Assembly: GCF_000374445.1 (NCBI RefSeq)
Contig: NZ_KB894419.1
Location: 62,001-126,000, forward strand
DNA from: Actinokineospora enzanensis DSM 44649
Lineage (GTDB): Bacteria; Actinomycetota; Actinomycetes; Mycobacteriales; Pseudonocardiaceae
Direction: 5' to 3'
Length of the DNA: 64,000 bases
The notes beneath the pieces are model-generated. The model was not told the origin of the DNA and searched no databases. It worked only from the letters and a program-made list of their open reading frames with translations. Numbering within the stretch: the first letter of the stretch is position 1; the number at the start of each line of letters is the position of its first letter. Shown here one piece after another: positions 35,529-44,713 of this stretch. The translations under genes were made by a program, and so were the position numbers.

Positions 35529-36674
35529 TCAGCGTCCGGCCGGGCTCACCGACAGCATCCGTCCGGCCAAGCCCCGCGCTCGCACCGACAGTTTCGTCGC
35601 GACCTCGGTCAGCACCCGGGCCGCCGCAGTCTCCGGCCCGGACTTCACCAGCGGCGCCCCAGCGTCCCCACCCTCACGCAACCGCGGGTCCAACGGCACC
35701 TGCCCAAGCAACGGCACCGAAGACCCCACCGCCCGCGACAGCGACTCCGCCACCGTCTGACCGCCGCCCGCGCCGAACACGTCCATCCGCGAACCGTCCG
35801 GCAGTTCCAGCCACGACATGTTCTCGATGACCCCCGCCACCCGCTGCCGCGTCTGCAGCGCGATCGCCCCCGCGCGCTCGGCGACCTCCGCCGCCGCCTG
35901 CTGCGGGGTGGTGACCACCAGGATCTCCGCGTTCGGGATCAGCTGGGCCACCGAGATGGCGATGTCGCCGGTGCCGGGCGGCAGGTCGAGCAGCAGCACG
36001 TCCAGGTCGCCCCAGAACACGTCGGCGAGGAACTGCTGGAGGGCGCGGTGCAGCATCGGGCCGCGCCAGACGACCGGGGTGTTGCCGGGGGTGAACATGC
36101 CGATGGAGATGACCTTCACGCCGTGCGCCTGGGGCGGCAGGATCATCTTCTCGACCTTGGTGGGCTTCTCGGTCGCGCCGAGCATGCGCGGGATCGAGTG
36201 GCCGTAGATGTCGGCGTCGACGATGCCGACCTTGACGCCGCGGGCGGCCATGGCGACCGCCAGGTTGACCGTGACGCTGGACTTGCCGACGCCGCCCTTG
36301 CCGGAGGCGACGCAGTACACGCGGGTGAGCGAGCCGGGTTCGGCGAACGGGATGCGCGGTTCCTCGGCGTCGCCGCGCAGGGACTTGCGCAGGGCGGTGC
36401 GCTGCTCGTCGTTCATCACGTCCAGCTCGACGCGCACATCGATGACCCCGGGCAGCGCGACCACCGCGGCGGTCACATCACGGGTGATCTTGTCCCGGAG
36501 CGGACAGCCCGCGACCGTGAGATAGATGGCGACATCGACGCGGCCGTCCGGGTGCACGGTCACGTCCTTGACCATGCCGAGGTCGGTGATCGGCCGGTGG
36601 ATCTCCGGGTCCTGCACACCCGCCAGTGCCGCGCGGACGGCCTCGACGCCGGGAACCTGATCGGTGGTGGTCAC
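35529..36674 (-). CDS. mrp: Mrp/NBP35-family Fe-S cluster carrier ATPase
   Basis: 381 residues. An N-terminal MIP18/DUF59 domain (LAGVQDPEIHRPITDLGMV) precedes a P-loop domain with deviant Walker A CVASGKGGVGKSSVTVNLA and LLLDLPPGTGD. The C-terminal CxxC of classical ApbC is absent (ENMSWLELPDGSRMDVFG), as I recall for actinobacterial Mrp proteins, so cluster binding may differ. The start is GTG. It is divergent from a MarR-family gene. Confidence 0.9.
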   Translation of the reverse strand: MTTTDQVPGVEAVRAALAGVQDPEIHRPITDLGMVKDVTVHPDGRVDVAIYLTVAGCPLRDKITRDVTAAVVALPGVIDVRVELDVMNDEQRTALRKSLRGDAEEPRIPFAEPGSLTRVYCVASGKGGVGKSSVTVNLAVAMAARGVKVGIVDADIYGHSIPRMLGATEKPTKVEKMILPPQAHGVKVISIGMFTPGNTPVVWRGPMLHRALQQFLADVFWGDLDVLLLDLPPGTGDIAISVAQLIPNAEILVVTTPQQAAAEVAERAGAIALQTRQRVAGVIENMSWLELPDGSRMDVFGAGGGQTVAESLSRAVGSSVPLLGQVPLDPRLREGGDAGAPLVKSGPETAAARVLTEVATKLSVRARGLAGRMLSVSPAGR

Positions 36675-36732
36675 CTGTCCATGCTACGGGCGGGTAGTGG
36701 TCACCCGGTCGAGTGGGACAGGAAGCACAGTC

Positions 36733-36750
36733 ATTGTCAAGGGCAACAAG
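36733..36750. promoter_or_regulatory. Possible MarR-type operator
   Basis: ATTGT at 36733 and ACAAG ending at 36750 form a short inverted repeat (TTGT-N8-ACAA) in the mrp/MarR divergent region. Weak but in the right place. Confidence 0.3.
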
Positions 36751-36820
36751 GGTGCTGTTCTGTCCGCCTACCGGGTTCCGTAGCATTGTCCTCCTGTTTT
36801 CGGGCCTCGAAGGAGGAACC

Positions 36821-37273
36821 TTGACCGTGCCGGACCAGTCCGCCCGGCCCACCCGAGAAGAACTGCAGGCGTGGCGCGCGTTTTTGCGGGCGCACGCCCG
36901 GATTACCCGCTCGCTGGAGGCCGAACTGGTGGCCGAGCAGCGGCTTTCGCTCGGTGGGTACGACGTGCTCGTCCAACTCGCCGAAGCTCCGGAACGCAAA
37001 TTGCGAATGGCAGAACTCGCCGACGCCGTGCTGCTGTCCCGCTCCGGCGTGACCCGCCTGGTCGACCGGCTCGAACGGGCCGGAATGGTGGCCAGGGAAC
37101 GGGTCGCGGGCGATGGTCGCGGGGTGGTCGCCACCCTCACCGACCAGGGCCTCGACGTGCTGCGGATCGCCTCCACCACACACTTGGCCGGGGTCGTGCG
37201 GCACTTCGTGGCGCGGCTGGGGGCTGATCAGCTGCGGTACCTCGGCGACCTTTGCGATCAGCTCGTGGACTAG
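36821..37273 (+). CDS. MarR-family transcriptional regulator
   Basis: 150 residues. Helix AWRAFLRAHARITRSLEAELV, then LSLGGYDVLVQLAEAPERKLRM, recognition helix AVLLSRSGVTRLVDRLERAGMV and wing RERVAGDGRGVVATLTDQGL are textbook MarR. The TTG at 36821 follows AGGAGG by 4 nt; GTG 36827 (10 nt) is equally possible. It is divergent from mrp; target unknown. It seems to be an addition relative to the mycobacterial order. Confidence 0.88.
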   Translation: MTVPDQSARPTREELQAWRAFLRAHARITRSLEAELVAEQRLSLGGYDVLVQLAEAPERKLRMAELADAVLLSRSGVTRLVDRLERAGMVARERVAGDGRGVVATLTDQGLDVLRIASTTHLAGVVRHFVARLGADQLRYLGDLCDQLVD

Positions 37274-37424
37274 GCGTTTCCCCGGCCGCGTGTCCGAATT
37301 CTCCCGCTCGTGAGTGATACCTACTCACTCGTTCGATATCGCGAGTCGTCGTCGGGCAAGATCCACGCCGACGGCATTGTCGAGAATGGCCCGCGGCTGG
37401 GTTAACGGTGGGAACCCAGGCTGG

Positions 37425-37982
37425 TCAGACGGGTTTGTCCAGCTGATTGGCCGGGACGTCATCCCAGCGTGGATCCTCGCGCAGGGATTTCGCCGCCGGG
37501 CGGGATTTGCCGCGCTTACCGCGCAGGTCGCCGCGTAGTTTGTCCAGTTCGCCGCGCAGGTAGTCGCGGGTGGCGACCTCGCCGACGGCCAGCCGCAGCG
37601 CGGCCAGCTCGCGGGCCAGGAACTCGGTGTCGGCCTTGGTCTGCGCGGCGCGGGCGCGGTCCTCCTCCAGCGACACCCGGTCCCGGTCGTCCTGTCGGTT
37701 CTGCGCGAGCAGGATCAACGGCGCCGCGTACGCCGCCTGCGTGGAGAACGCCAGGTTGAGCAGGATGAACGGGTACGGGTCCCAGCGCAGGGTCACCGCG
37801 ACCAGGTTGACCGTGATCCACGCGACCACGATCATGGTCTGCCAGAACAGGAACTTGCCGGTGCCCAGGAACCGGGCCAGCCGCTCGGAGAAGCGGCCGA
37901 ACGCGTCCGGGTCGATGGCGAAGCGCAGCCCGCGTGGCCTGCGCGGTTGGTCGAGGCGCCTGCGCGCGGTGGGTTCAGGCAC
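37425..37982 (-). CDS. DUF1003 membrane protein
   Basis: 185 residues. FGRFSERLARFLGTGKFLFWQT, WITVNLV, RWDPYPFILLNLAFSTQAAYAAPLILLAQNRQDDRDR are the DUF1003 signature with two transmembrane helices. The C-terminus is a charged coiled coil. The GTG start overlaps the stop of the upstream CBS protein by 8 nt, so the pair is co-translated, in the same order as in mycobacteria. A link to divalent cations is suggested by the partner. Confidence 0.88.
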   Translation of the reverse strand: MPEPTARRRLDQPRRPRGLRFAIDPDAFGRFSERLARFLGTGKFLFWQTMIVVAWITVNLVAVTLRWDPYPFILLNLAFSTQAAYAAPLILLAQNRQDDRDRVSLEEDRARAAQTKADTEFLARELAALRLAVGEVATRDYLRGELDKLRGDLRGKRGKSRPAAKSLREDPRWDDVPANQLDKPV

Positions 37983-39249
37983 GGCGGGCTTCCTCCGCGA
38001 CCGGGTCGATGTGCGGCTCGCGTTCCCGCCAGCCCTCGGGCAGCAGGTGGTCGAGCACGTCGTCCACGGTGATCGCGCCCAGCAGGTGGTCCTCGTCGTC
38101 CACCACCGGCGCGCACACCAGGTTGTAGGTGGCGAAGTAGCGGGTGACCTCGACCAGCGAGTCGGTCGGCCGCAGGCTCGCCAGCTTCTTGTCCACCGCG
38201 CCCGCCACCAGGTCGAACGGCGGCTCGCGGAGCAACCGCTGGATGTGCACGCAGCCCAGGTAGCGGCCGGTCGGGGTGGCGGTCGGCGGGCGGCAGACGA
38301 ACACCATGCTGGCCAGCGCGGGCGTCAGGTCCGGGTTGCGCACCCTGGCCAGCGCCTCGGCGATCGGCGCGTCCGGGGTGAGCACGATCGGCTCGGGCGT
38401 CATCAGGCCGCCAGCGGTGTCGTACGAGTACTCCAGCAGCCGCCTGACCGGCGCGGACTCCTCCGGCTCCATCAGCTCCAACAGCCGGTTCTTGTCCATT
38501 TCGGACAGTTCGGCGAGCAGGTCGGCGGCGTCGTCCGGGTCCATCGCCTCCAGCACGTCGGCGGCCCGCTCCTCGTCCAGGTGCGCCAGCAGCTCCTTCT
38601 GGTCGTCCTCGGGCAGCTCCTCGATGACGTCCGCCAGCCGCTCGTCGTCCAGCGCGTCGGCCACCTCGTAGCGGCGCTTGAGCGGCAGGTCCTGCAACGC
38701 GCTGGCCACGTCCGCGGCCCGCATGGTGTCGAACACGGCCAACAGCTGGTGCGCGGCCTGCGGCTGCCCGGTCAGCTCGGTGATCCCCGGCGCCCGGATC
38801 TCCGACCAGGTCAGCACCTGGATCGGCCCGCGCCTGCCGAGCCTGCCGGTGCGCTCGCGGATCGCCACCCGCCCCAGCACCCAGTCCCGCGTCCTGGTCG
38901 GCTCCATCGCGGTGTCGACCACCACCGCCTGCGCCCCGGAGGCCACCACCTCAACCCGCGCGTCCAGCAGCTGCCCGACCACCAGCACCTCGTTCGGCCG
39001 CTGGTGGAAGTGCCGCAGGTTGACCGACCCGGTGGCCAGCATGATCGCGTTCGGCTCGATCCCGGCCACCCGCAGCATCGGCACGAAGATCCGCCGCCGG
39101 GTTGCCAGCTCGATGACGACGCCAAGCACCCGCGGCGGGGCGCCGTCCACCCGCAGGCCCGCGACCAGGTCCCGGATGCGCCCGATCGACTCGCCGTCCG
39201 GGCCGAACACGGGCAGGCCGAGCAACTGTGCCACGAAGATCTTGCCCAT
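37975..39249 (-). CDS. MgtE intracellular-domain and CBS-pair protein without a channel
   Basis: 424 residues. A PRC-barrel-like N-terminus (MGKIFVAQLLGLPVFGPDGESIGRIRDLV) is followed by MgtE_N superhelix repeats (DDERLADVIEELPEDDQKELLAHLDEERAADVLEAMDPDDAADLL) and two CBS motifs. The MgtE membrane channel domain is absent, so this is a soluble magnesium- or nucleotide-sensing module (Rv1232c type). It is co-translated with DUF1003. ATG 39249 is chosen; GTG 39258 is possible. Confidence 0.87.
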   Translation of the reverse strand: MGKIFVAQLLGLPVFGPDGESIGRIRDLVAGLRVDGAPPRVLGVVIELATRRRIFVPMLRVAGIEPNAIMLATGSVNLRHFHQRPNEVLVVGQLLDARVEVVASGAQAVVVDTAMEPTRTRDWVLGRVAIRERTGRLGRRGPIQVLTWSEIRAPGITELTGQPQAAHQLLAVFDTMRAADVASALQDLPLKRRYEVADALDDERLADVIEELPEDDQKELLAHLDEERAADVLEAMDPDDAADLLAELSEMDKNRLLELMEPEESAPVRRLLEYSYDTAGGLMTPEPIVLTPDAPIAEALARVRNPDLTPALASMVFVCRPPTATPTGRYLGCVHIQRLLREPPFDLVAGAVDKKLASLRPTDSLVEVTRYFATYNLVCAPVVDDEDHLLGAITVDDVLDHLLPEGWREREPHIDPVAEEARRA

Positions 39250-39295
39250 GCCCGCCACGTCGGTCAGGCTAGCCGCACTCCCGCGAGCGCACCCG

Positions 39296-40219
39296 TCAAC
39301 TGTGACCGGCGCGCTGGTAGAGCACGGCCCGCTTGTCGCGGGTCCGGGTGACCAGGCCGTTGTCGTGCAGCACGGACAGGTGGTAGGAGACGGTGCCCAC
39401 CGCCAGACCGTGCCGCCTGCCCAGCTCGGTGGTCGTCCGCGGCACCTCCAGGTCACGCAGCAGCGCGGCGCGCGTGGGTCCGAGCAGACGGGCGACCGCG
39501 GCCGGGTCGCCGCCGCGCGGGACGCCGAGACCGTTCGCCGGGAAGTACACGGCGGCGTCGTCGGCCAGCTGCACCAGGCACACGGGCCAGGACAGCGCGG
39601 AGGGCACCAGGACCAGGTTCGCCGGGTGCGTCTCGACCTCCATGTCGCTCTTCTGGATGCGCAGCGCCGCACCGTCCCAGTCGAGCCTGCTGTTGAGGCT
39701 GCCCAGCATCGAGCCGAGCCCGCTCGTCGCCATCACCTGCGCCTTGGCGGACAGATCCGCGTGCAAGCGCTCGCGCAGCCCCGACCAGCTGTCGGCCATC
39801 GCCGCCGACCAGAACCGCACCAGCCCCGACGTCACCCGCGCGACGAACGTGCCCGACTCGACCGCGTCCAGCACCTCCGGCGTCGTCCGCGACATCGCGG
39901 CCACCTGGGCCGCGGCCTGCTCCGGCGCCGTGGCCGCGACCTGCTCCAACTGGGTCTCCCACAACCGCTCGGGCGCGGCGGACGGCGGAGTGGGGGTGAG
40001 CAGGTCGAGCAGGTTGCCGGTGGGCGTGGGCAGGGTCCCGGCGACCAACCGCACATCCCGGTCCTTCAACGCGAACCGCGCGGCGGCCCCGGGGTCACCG
40101 AAGATCGGATGCGTCCGGCCGTAGACGGTGACCTGCAACCAGGCCAACGCCTCGCACACCGGGGACACCGCCAGCCGGACCCGGGCCAGGGCAGCGGAGT
40201 CCAGGTGCATCTTGATCAC
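39296..40219 (-). CDS. ArsR-like winged-helix transcriptional regulator
   Basis: 307 residues. The C-terminal HTH region is ALLRDLEVPRTTTELGRRHGLAVGTVSYHLSVLHDNGLVTRTRDKRAVLYQRA, an ArsR-type winged helix. The 200-residue N-terminal part (DLARVRLA-like MHLDSAALARVRLAVSP) is of the DUF5937 type seen in actinobacterial regulators. No Cys metal site is visible, so it is unlikely to be a metal sensor. GTG 40219 or ATG 40210 could start it. Confidence 0.83.
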   Translation of the reverse strand: MIKMHLDSAALARVRLAVSPVCEALAWLQVTVYGRTHPIFGDPGAAARFALKDRDVRLVAGTLPTPTGNLLDLLTPTPPSAAPERLWETQLEQVAATAPEQAAAQVAAMSRTTPEVLDAVESGTFVARVTSGLVRFWSAAMADSWSGLRERLHADLSAKAQVMATSGLGSMLGSLNSRLDWDGAALRIQKSDMEVETHPANLVLVPSALSWPVCLVQLADDAAVYFPANGLGVPRGGDPAAVARLLGPTRAALLRDLEVPRTTTELGRRHGLAVGTVSYHLSVLHDNGLVTRTRDKRAVLYQRAGHS

Positions 40220-40549
40220 ACGATCGACAGTAGCCCTGGATTCGAACCGACTCGAAACGTTTCGGTTCCCGGATCGCGTGCGGTGAGCTTGACCTCGTCG
40301 GGGGGAAACTGGGGGTGACGGCCGGGGCGCGCGAGCCCCGGCCGTCTTCCATCCGCCCACAGGAGGTGTGCGGCGTCGCGCCCTGATCAGCATCGTCGCG
40401 TCTGTCCGATGTGGAGCGACGGGGACCGGGAAGCGTCGCCGATGTGGTGTTGCGCAGGCCACAGTGGCGTGGTCGGGGGTGACATGGTCGACTACAACCC
40501 CGGAGAGGGTTACCGGCGAGTTAACCCCGACCGCCGATCGGAGGACGCG
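40220..40549. other. 330-bp intergenic region with a perfect hairpin
   Basis: Holds the divergent promoters of the ArsR-like gene and the CoA-ester lyase operon. A 12-bp perfect stem (40317-40328 with 40335-40346, loop GCGCGA) followed by TTCC lies 200 bp before the lyase start and could be a terminator or attenuator. An AGGAGGTG at 40361 leads into no separate credible gene. Confidence 0.5.
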
Positions 40550-41614
40550 TTGCGCTCACCCAAGGACTTCTTCCGGCCGTTGGCGGTCGGCGCCCCGGAG
40601 CCGGTGCGGGAGATCCCGTTCCGACCATCGCGGATGATCCACTTCTTCGACCCGGGGAACGAGAAGATGGCCGCCAAGGTGCCGGAGCTGGTGGGGCGGG
40701 CCGATGTGGTGCTCGGCAACCTGGAGGACGCCATCCGGGCCGACCACAAGGAGCGGGCGCGGGCCGGGCTGGTGCGGATCGCGCGGGCCACCGAGTTCGG
40801 TGACACCCAGCTGTGGACGCGGGTCAACAGCCTGGACTCGCCGTGGGTGCTGGATGACCTGATCACGTTGGTCACCGAGATCGGCGACAAGCTGGACGTG
40901 ATCATGGTGCCGAAGGTCGAAGGCGCCGAGGACATCCACTACGTCGACCGACTGCTCGCCCAGTTGGAGGCGCGCGCCGGGCTGAGCAGGCCGATCCTGG
41001 TGCACGCGCTGTTGGAGACCGCGAGCGGCGTGGCCGACGTCGAGCAGATCGCGATGGCGAGCCCGCGTATGCAGGGCATCTCGCTCGGGCCCGCCGACCT
41101 CGCCGCGAGCAGGCGGATGAAGACGACCCGGGTCGGTGGCGGCCATCCCGGCTACCTCGTGCGCACCGACCCCACCGGCGACGACCTGACCGCCGGGCGC
41201 GCCACGTACCAACAGGACCTCTGGCACTACACCGTCGCCCGCATGGTCGACGCCTGCGCGGCCGCCGGGATCCTGCCGTACTACGGGCCGTTCGGCGACA
41301 TCGCCGACGTCGTGGCCTGCGAGGACCAGTTCCGCAACGCCTTCCTGCTCGGCTGCGTCGGCGCGTGGAGCCTGCACCCGAGGCAGATCGACATCGCCCG
41401 CCGGGTCTTCTCCCCGGACCCGGCCGAGGTCGCCTGGGCCCGTCGGGTCATCGCGGCGATGGGGGACGGCACCGGCGCGGTGATGATCGACGGGAAGATG
41501 CAGGACGACGCCACCGTCAAACAGTGCCGCGTGGTGGCCGAACTGGCCGACGCGCTCGCCGCCCGCGACCCGGAACTCGCCCGCGCCTACGCCCAGGAGT
41601 CCCCCGATGCCTGA
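40550..41614 (+). CDS. HpcH/HpaI-type CoA-ester lyase (malyl-CoA lyase-like)
   Basis: 354 residues, CitE/HpcH aldolase fold. [19 protein letters not shown], the acidic metal motif [45 protein letters not shown] and [15 protein letters not shown] fit the L-malyl-CoA / beta-methylmalyl-CoA lyase group. The TTG at 40550 has GGAGG 5 nt upstream and gives the homologue-like start [18 protein letters not shown] 40484 is a weaker alternative. It overlaps the second lyase gene by 8 nt. Confidence 0.85.
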   Translation: MRSPKDFFRPLAVGAPEPVREIPFRPSRMIHFFDPGNEKMAAKVPELVGRADVVLGNLEDAIRADHKERARAGLVRIARATEFGDTQLWTRVNSLDSPWVLDDLITLVTEIGDKLDVIMVPKVEGAEDIHYVDRLLAQLEARAGLSRPILVHALLETASGVADVEQIAMASPRMQGISLGPADLAASRRMKTTRVGGGHPGYLVRTDPTGDDLTAGRATYQQDLWHYTVARMVDACAAAGILPYYGPFGDIADVVACEDQFRNAFLLGCVGAWSLHPRQIDIARRVFSPDPAEVAWARRVIAAMGDGTGAVMIDGKMQDDATVKQCRVVAELADALAARDPELARAYAQESPDA

Positions 41615-42464
41615 CCCGCGCCCCCGCCGCTCCGTGCTGTACATGCCGGGCGCCAACGAACGCGCGTTGGAGAAGGCGAAAACCCTCGACGCCGACGCGT
41701 TGATCCTCGACCTGGAGGACTCCGTCGCCCCGGACAGCAAGGCGGAGGGCCGCGCCCGCGTGTGCGCCGTCGTCGAATCCGGCGCGTATGGCCGCCGCGA
41801 GGTCGCCATCCGCGTCAACGGCCTGGACACGGAATGGTTCACGGCCGACATCCACGCCGCGGCCGCCGCCCGCCCGGACGCGGTGGTGGTCCCCAAGGTC
41901 GACTCCGCCGCCGACGTCCACCGCATCGAGTCGGCACTGGGCGACGGCCCGTCGGCCATCTGGGCCATGCTGGAAACCCCGACCGCCATGCTGCACGCCC
42001 ACGAGATCGCGTCAGCCTCGGACCGGCTGACCGTGCTGGTGTTGGGCACCAACGACCTGGCAAAGGAGCTGCACGCCGAGTTCATCCCCGGCCGCGCACC
42101 CCTGCTGACCAGCCTCTCCCTCGCCCTCCTCGGCGCCAGAGCCGCGGGCAAGGTGATCCTCGACGGCGTCTACAACGACGTGAAGGACCTGGACGGCTTC
42201 GCCGAGGAATGCACCCAGGCCCGCCAGTTCGGCTTCGACGGCAAGACGTTGATCCACCCGAGCCAACTGGAGCCGTGCAACCGCATCTTCGCCCCGTCGG
42301 CCGCGGAGATCGCCCACGCGGAGAAGGTGATCGCCGCGTTCGACGAGGCCATGGCGGCGGGACGGGGGGTGGCCACGGTGGACGGCCGCATGATCGAAAA
42401 CCTGCACGTGGCCAACGCCCGCCGCATCCTGGCCGTCGCCGCCGCCATTGCGGACCGAGATTGA
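41607..42464 (+). CDS. HpcH/HpaI-type CoA-ester lyase or malyl-CoA thioesterase
   Basis: 285 residues, CitE-like. [37 protein letters not shown] (Mg-binding acidic motif), [14 protein letters not shown] and [17 protein letters not shown] are family signatures. The shorter length resembles citramalyl-CoA lyases or (3S)-malyl-CoA thioesterases. It is co-translated with the larger paralogue upstream, suggesting a lyase/thioesterase pair as in the ethylmalonyl-CoA pathway. Confidence 0.85.
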   Translation: MPDPRPRRSVLYMPGANERALEKAKTLDADALILDLEDSVAPDSKAEGRARVCAVVESGAYGRREVAIRVNGLDTEWFTADIHAAAAARPDAVVVPKVDSAADVHRIESALGDGPSAIWAMLETPTAMLHAHEIASASDRLTVLVLGTNDLAKELHAEFIPGRAPLLTSLSLALLGARAAGKVILDGVYNDVKDLDGFAEECTQARQFGFDGKTLIHPSQLEPCNRIFAPSAAEIAHAEKVIAAFDEAMAAGRGVATVDGRMIENLHVANARRILAVAAAIADRD

Positions 42465-42522
42465 TTGGGTTCGCAACGATGAGTATGCGCGCAGGGTAGG
42501 TACTCACCGTAGAGTTGGCCGC

Positions 42523-43638
42523 ATGGTCAACCAGGTGTTGAGTGAGATCGAGGTGGAGGGTTACACCTCGATCTCTCGCGCCCGGGTTGATCTGCGCGAA
42601 CTGAATGTGTTCGTCGGTGCCAACGGCGCGGGCAAGAGCAACTTCGTCGGAGTACTGGAACTCGTCGGCCGGATCGTGGACCAGGAACTCGGCTTTCACG
42701 TCGGGGTCAATGGGGGAGCATCGGCCCTGCTTGACCGTGTGCTGACCACCGGACGAATCCGGGTCGGACTGGCGGGCGGGCGCAACGCCTACGAGGCAGT
42801 GCTGGTGCCCGCCGCCAACGATGAACTGATCTTCGAACGCGAAGTCGTGTCCTACCAGGGCGAGGGGCTGGATCAGCCGTTTACCCAGGGTTTGGGCAGC
42901 GGCCATCGGGAGAGCAGGCTGGCAGCGCTAGCGGAACAGGGCGGACCCGTCTCCTACGTCCTCGGTCTGCTGCGTGGATGTCGTGTCTTCCATTTTCACG
43001 ACACCAGTCGGGATGCCCCGGTCAAGCAACTCAGTCCAATCGCCGACAACCTGGGGTTGCGCGGCGACGCGGGCAACCTCGCCGCCGTGCTCCTGGCAAT
43101 GCGCGACAGCCCCGATGCGGCAGCCCGCTCGGCGTACCGGCGAGTCGGTGCCGTGGTGCGTCAAGTCGCGCCCTTCTTCCGTGACTTCGTCCTGGTGCCG
43201 GACCACGACCACGTCCTGCTCCGCTGGCGCCAAACCGACTCCGACGTCGTGTTCTCCGCGAACCAGCTCTCCGACGGAACGCTGCGGTTCATCTGCCTGG
43301 CCACGTTGCTGCTACAGCCGACCCTGCCGGGGCTGGTCGTGTTGGACGAGCCGGAGTTGGGGCTGCACCCGTACGCGATCGTCCAGTTGGCTGGCTTGCT
43401 CCGACAGGCGAGCACCAGAGCCCAGGTTCTGCTCGCAACCCAATCGGTGACCCTGATGAACCAATTCGGCGTGGACGACCTGGTCATCGTCGAGCGACGC
43501 GGCGGTAGCTCGGTGTTCACTCGCCCGGACCCCGCTGACCTGGCCGCTTGGCTGGATGAGTACTCCCTCGGAGAACTCTGGGAGAAGAACATCCTGGGCG
43601 GCAGGCCGGGGCCCGCGGGAAGTGGCCCGCGTGCCTGA
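42523..43638 (+). CDS. AAA/ABC-type ATPase of a split OLD-like module
   Basis: 371 residues. RecF/SMC-like ATPase (AAA_21): Walker A GANGAGKSN at residues 32-40, ABC signature-like SANQLSDGTLRF, Walker B LVVLDEPELGLHP at about 271-283, and switch LLATQSVTLMN. There is no nuclease domain in the chain, but the next gene, overlapping by 8 nt, encodes a DUF4276 TOPRIM protein. The pair matches OLD-family defence ATPases split from their nuclease. ATG 42523 is chosen because the upstream in-frame codons overlap the lyase end and look non-coding. Confidence 0.85.
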   Translation: MVNQVLSEIEVEGYTSISRARVDLRELNVFVGANGAGKSNFVGVLELVGRIVDQELGFHVGVNGGASALLDRVLTTGRIRVGLAGGRNAYEAVLVPAANDELIFEREVVSYQGEGLDQPFTQGLGSGHRESRLAALAEQGGPVSYVLGLLRGCRVFHFHDTSRDAPVKQLSPIADNLGLRGDAGNLAAVLLAMRDSPDAAARSAYRRVGAVVRQVAPFFRDFVLVPDHDHVLLRWRQTDSDVVFSANQLSDGTLRFICLATLLLQPTLPGLVVLDEPELGLHPYAIVQLAGLLRQASTRAQVLLATQSVTLMNQFGVDDLVIVERRGGSSVFTRPDPADLAAWLDEYSLGELWEKNILGGRPGPAGSGPRA

Positions 43639-44293
43639 GTACCGGCGCCTGCATCTGCTGGTCGAGGGACAGACCGAGGAGACTGTGGTCCGGGATCTCC
43701 TGGAACCGCACCTGCGCCAGGCGGGATGGGTCACCACCTGGTCGATCGTCATCACCAAGCGACCGGCCGGTGGCCCGGCGTATCGGGGTGGGGTCGCCGG
43801 TTGGCGGAAGGTCGAGGGTGACATCCGGCGGTTGCTGGGCGATTCGAGCCTTACGGTGCTGACTACGGTGATCGACTACTACGGTTTGCCCGCGGCGTGG
43901 CCCGGCATGGATTCCAGGCCCAACGGCTCAGCTCACGACCGCGTCGACCATGTCGAGGCGGCCATGGCTGCCGTCATCGATGACCGAAGGTTCCTGCCCA
44001 ACCTGGTACTGCACGAGTTCGAGGCGTGGGTGTTCGCCGCCGCGCGGCAACTGGGCGAACTGCGTGAGGATCCCGCTCTCGCGGAGCGCCTGTGCCAGGA
44101 TTCTGTTGCCGCAGGCGGGCCGGAGCTGGTCAACGAACGTCCTGAGACCGCACCGTCGAAGCGATTGCTTCGGTACTGCCCCGACTACGCCAAGACGCTC
44201 GATGGACCGTTGGTCGTCAGTGAGCTGGGATTGGTGGAGTTGCGGGAATCGTGTCCTCATGTGCACCGCTGGCTCACCCGGCTGGATGCCTAG
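43631..44293 (+). CDS. DUF4276 TOPRIM-type protein, putative nuclease partner
   Basis: 220 residues. LLVEGQTEETVVRDLLEPHL carries the first TOPRIM Glu (E12 and E16), TTVIDYYGLPAAWPGMD the acidic centre (D82), and LVLHEFEAWVFAAA further acidic residues (E129, E131), all DUF4276 signatures. OLD/Gabija/PARIS systems use such domains as nucleases activated through an ATPase. GTG 43631 or 43622 may start it; both overlap the ATPase gene. The target and the phage spectrum are unknown. Confidence 0.83.
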   Translation: MPEYRRLHLLVEGQTEETVVRDLLEPHLRQAGWVTTWSIVITKRPAGGPAYRGGVAGWRKVEGDIRRLLGDSSLTVLTTVIDYYGLPAAWPGMDSRPNGSAHDRVDHVEAAMAAVIDDRRFLPNLVLHEFEAWVFAAARQLGELREDPALAERLCQDSVAAGGPELVNERPETAPSKRLLRYCPDYAKTLDGPLVVSELGLVELRESCPHVHRWLTRLDA

Positions 44294-44311
44294 CTCTGGG
44301 ACAATGCCAGT

Positions 44312-44587
44312 GTGTGGTGGGTCTTGGTGGAGCGGCTTGGCGAGCATTGGACGATTGTCGAGTCGCACAAGACGGATGGGCGGCAGGCGGCGGATGAGTT
44401 GGCCAGGCGGCTGGCGCGGGAGTTCAAGCCGCGGATGATGATGCGGGTGCAGCAGCGGTCGATCTGGCGGGCAGGCGAGGATGGGTACTTCATCCAGGTC
44501 GACGGTCTGGTCGGGACCGACTACTTCCGGGTGCTCGTCGCCGAGTTGGTCGAGCGGCTGGACGGGCGGGGGAACCCGGTCTCTTGA
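44312..44587 (+). CDS. Small uncharacterised protein after the ATPase-TOPRIM pair
   Basis: 91 residues, start GTG. MWWVLVERLGEHWTIVESHK then an amphipathic helix ADELARRLAREFKP and RVQQRSIWRAGEDGYFIQVDG. No membrane segment, no recognised domain. It lies 18 bp after the DUF4276 gene on the same strand, so it could be a third module component or an unrelated small protein. Confidence 0.6.
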   Translation: MWWVLVERLGEHWTIVESHKTDGRQAADELARRLAREFKPRMMMRVQQRSIWRAGEDGYFIQVDGLVGTDYFRVLVAELVERLDGRGNPVS

Positions 44588-44713
44588 CGCGGTTGTTAAC
44601 CGTCGTGTGATCTCCGGGTTCGGCTACCGACAGCAAGCATCGCAGGTCAGCGACGTGACAACGCGTGCAAGGTTGCCGTGACATAACGCACAGATCACGG
44701 CGGAGACTTGCTC

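Noticed and set aside
37310..37328. GTGAGT-N7-ACTCAC inverted repeat between MarR and DUF1003 genes
   Set aside because: Only 6 bp of stem, no U-tract; too weak to call a terminator or operator.
40368..40637. Open frame starting right after AGGAGGTG, 89 codons
   Set aside because: It overlaps the start of the CoA-ester lyase in another frame, and its Arg/Ser/Thr-rich product looks like a frame shadow. The TTG at 40550 with GGAGG better explains the region.
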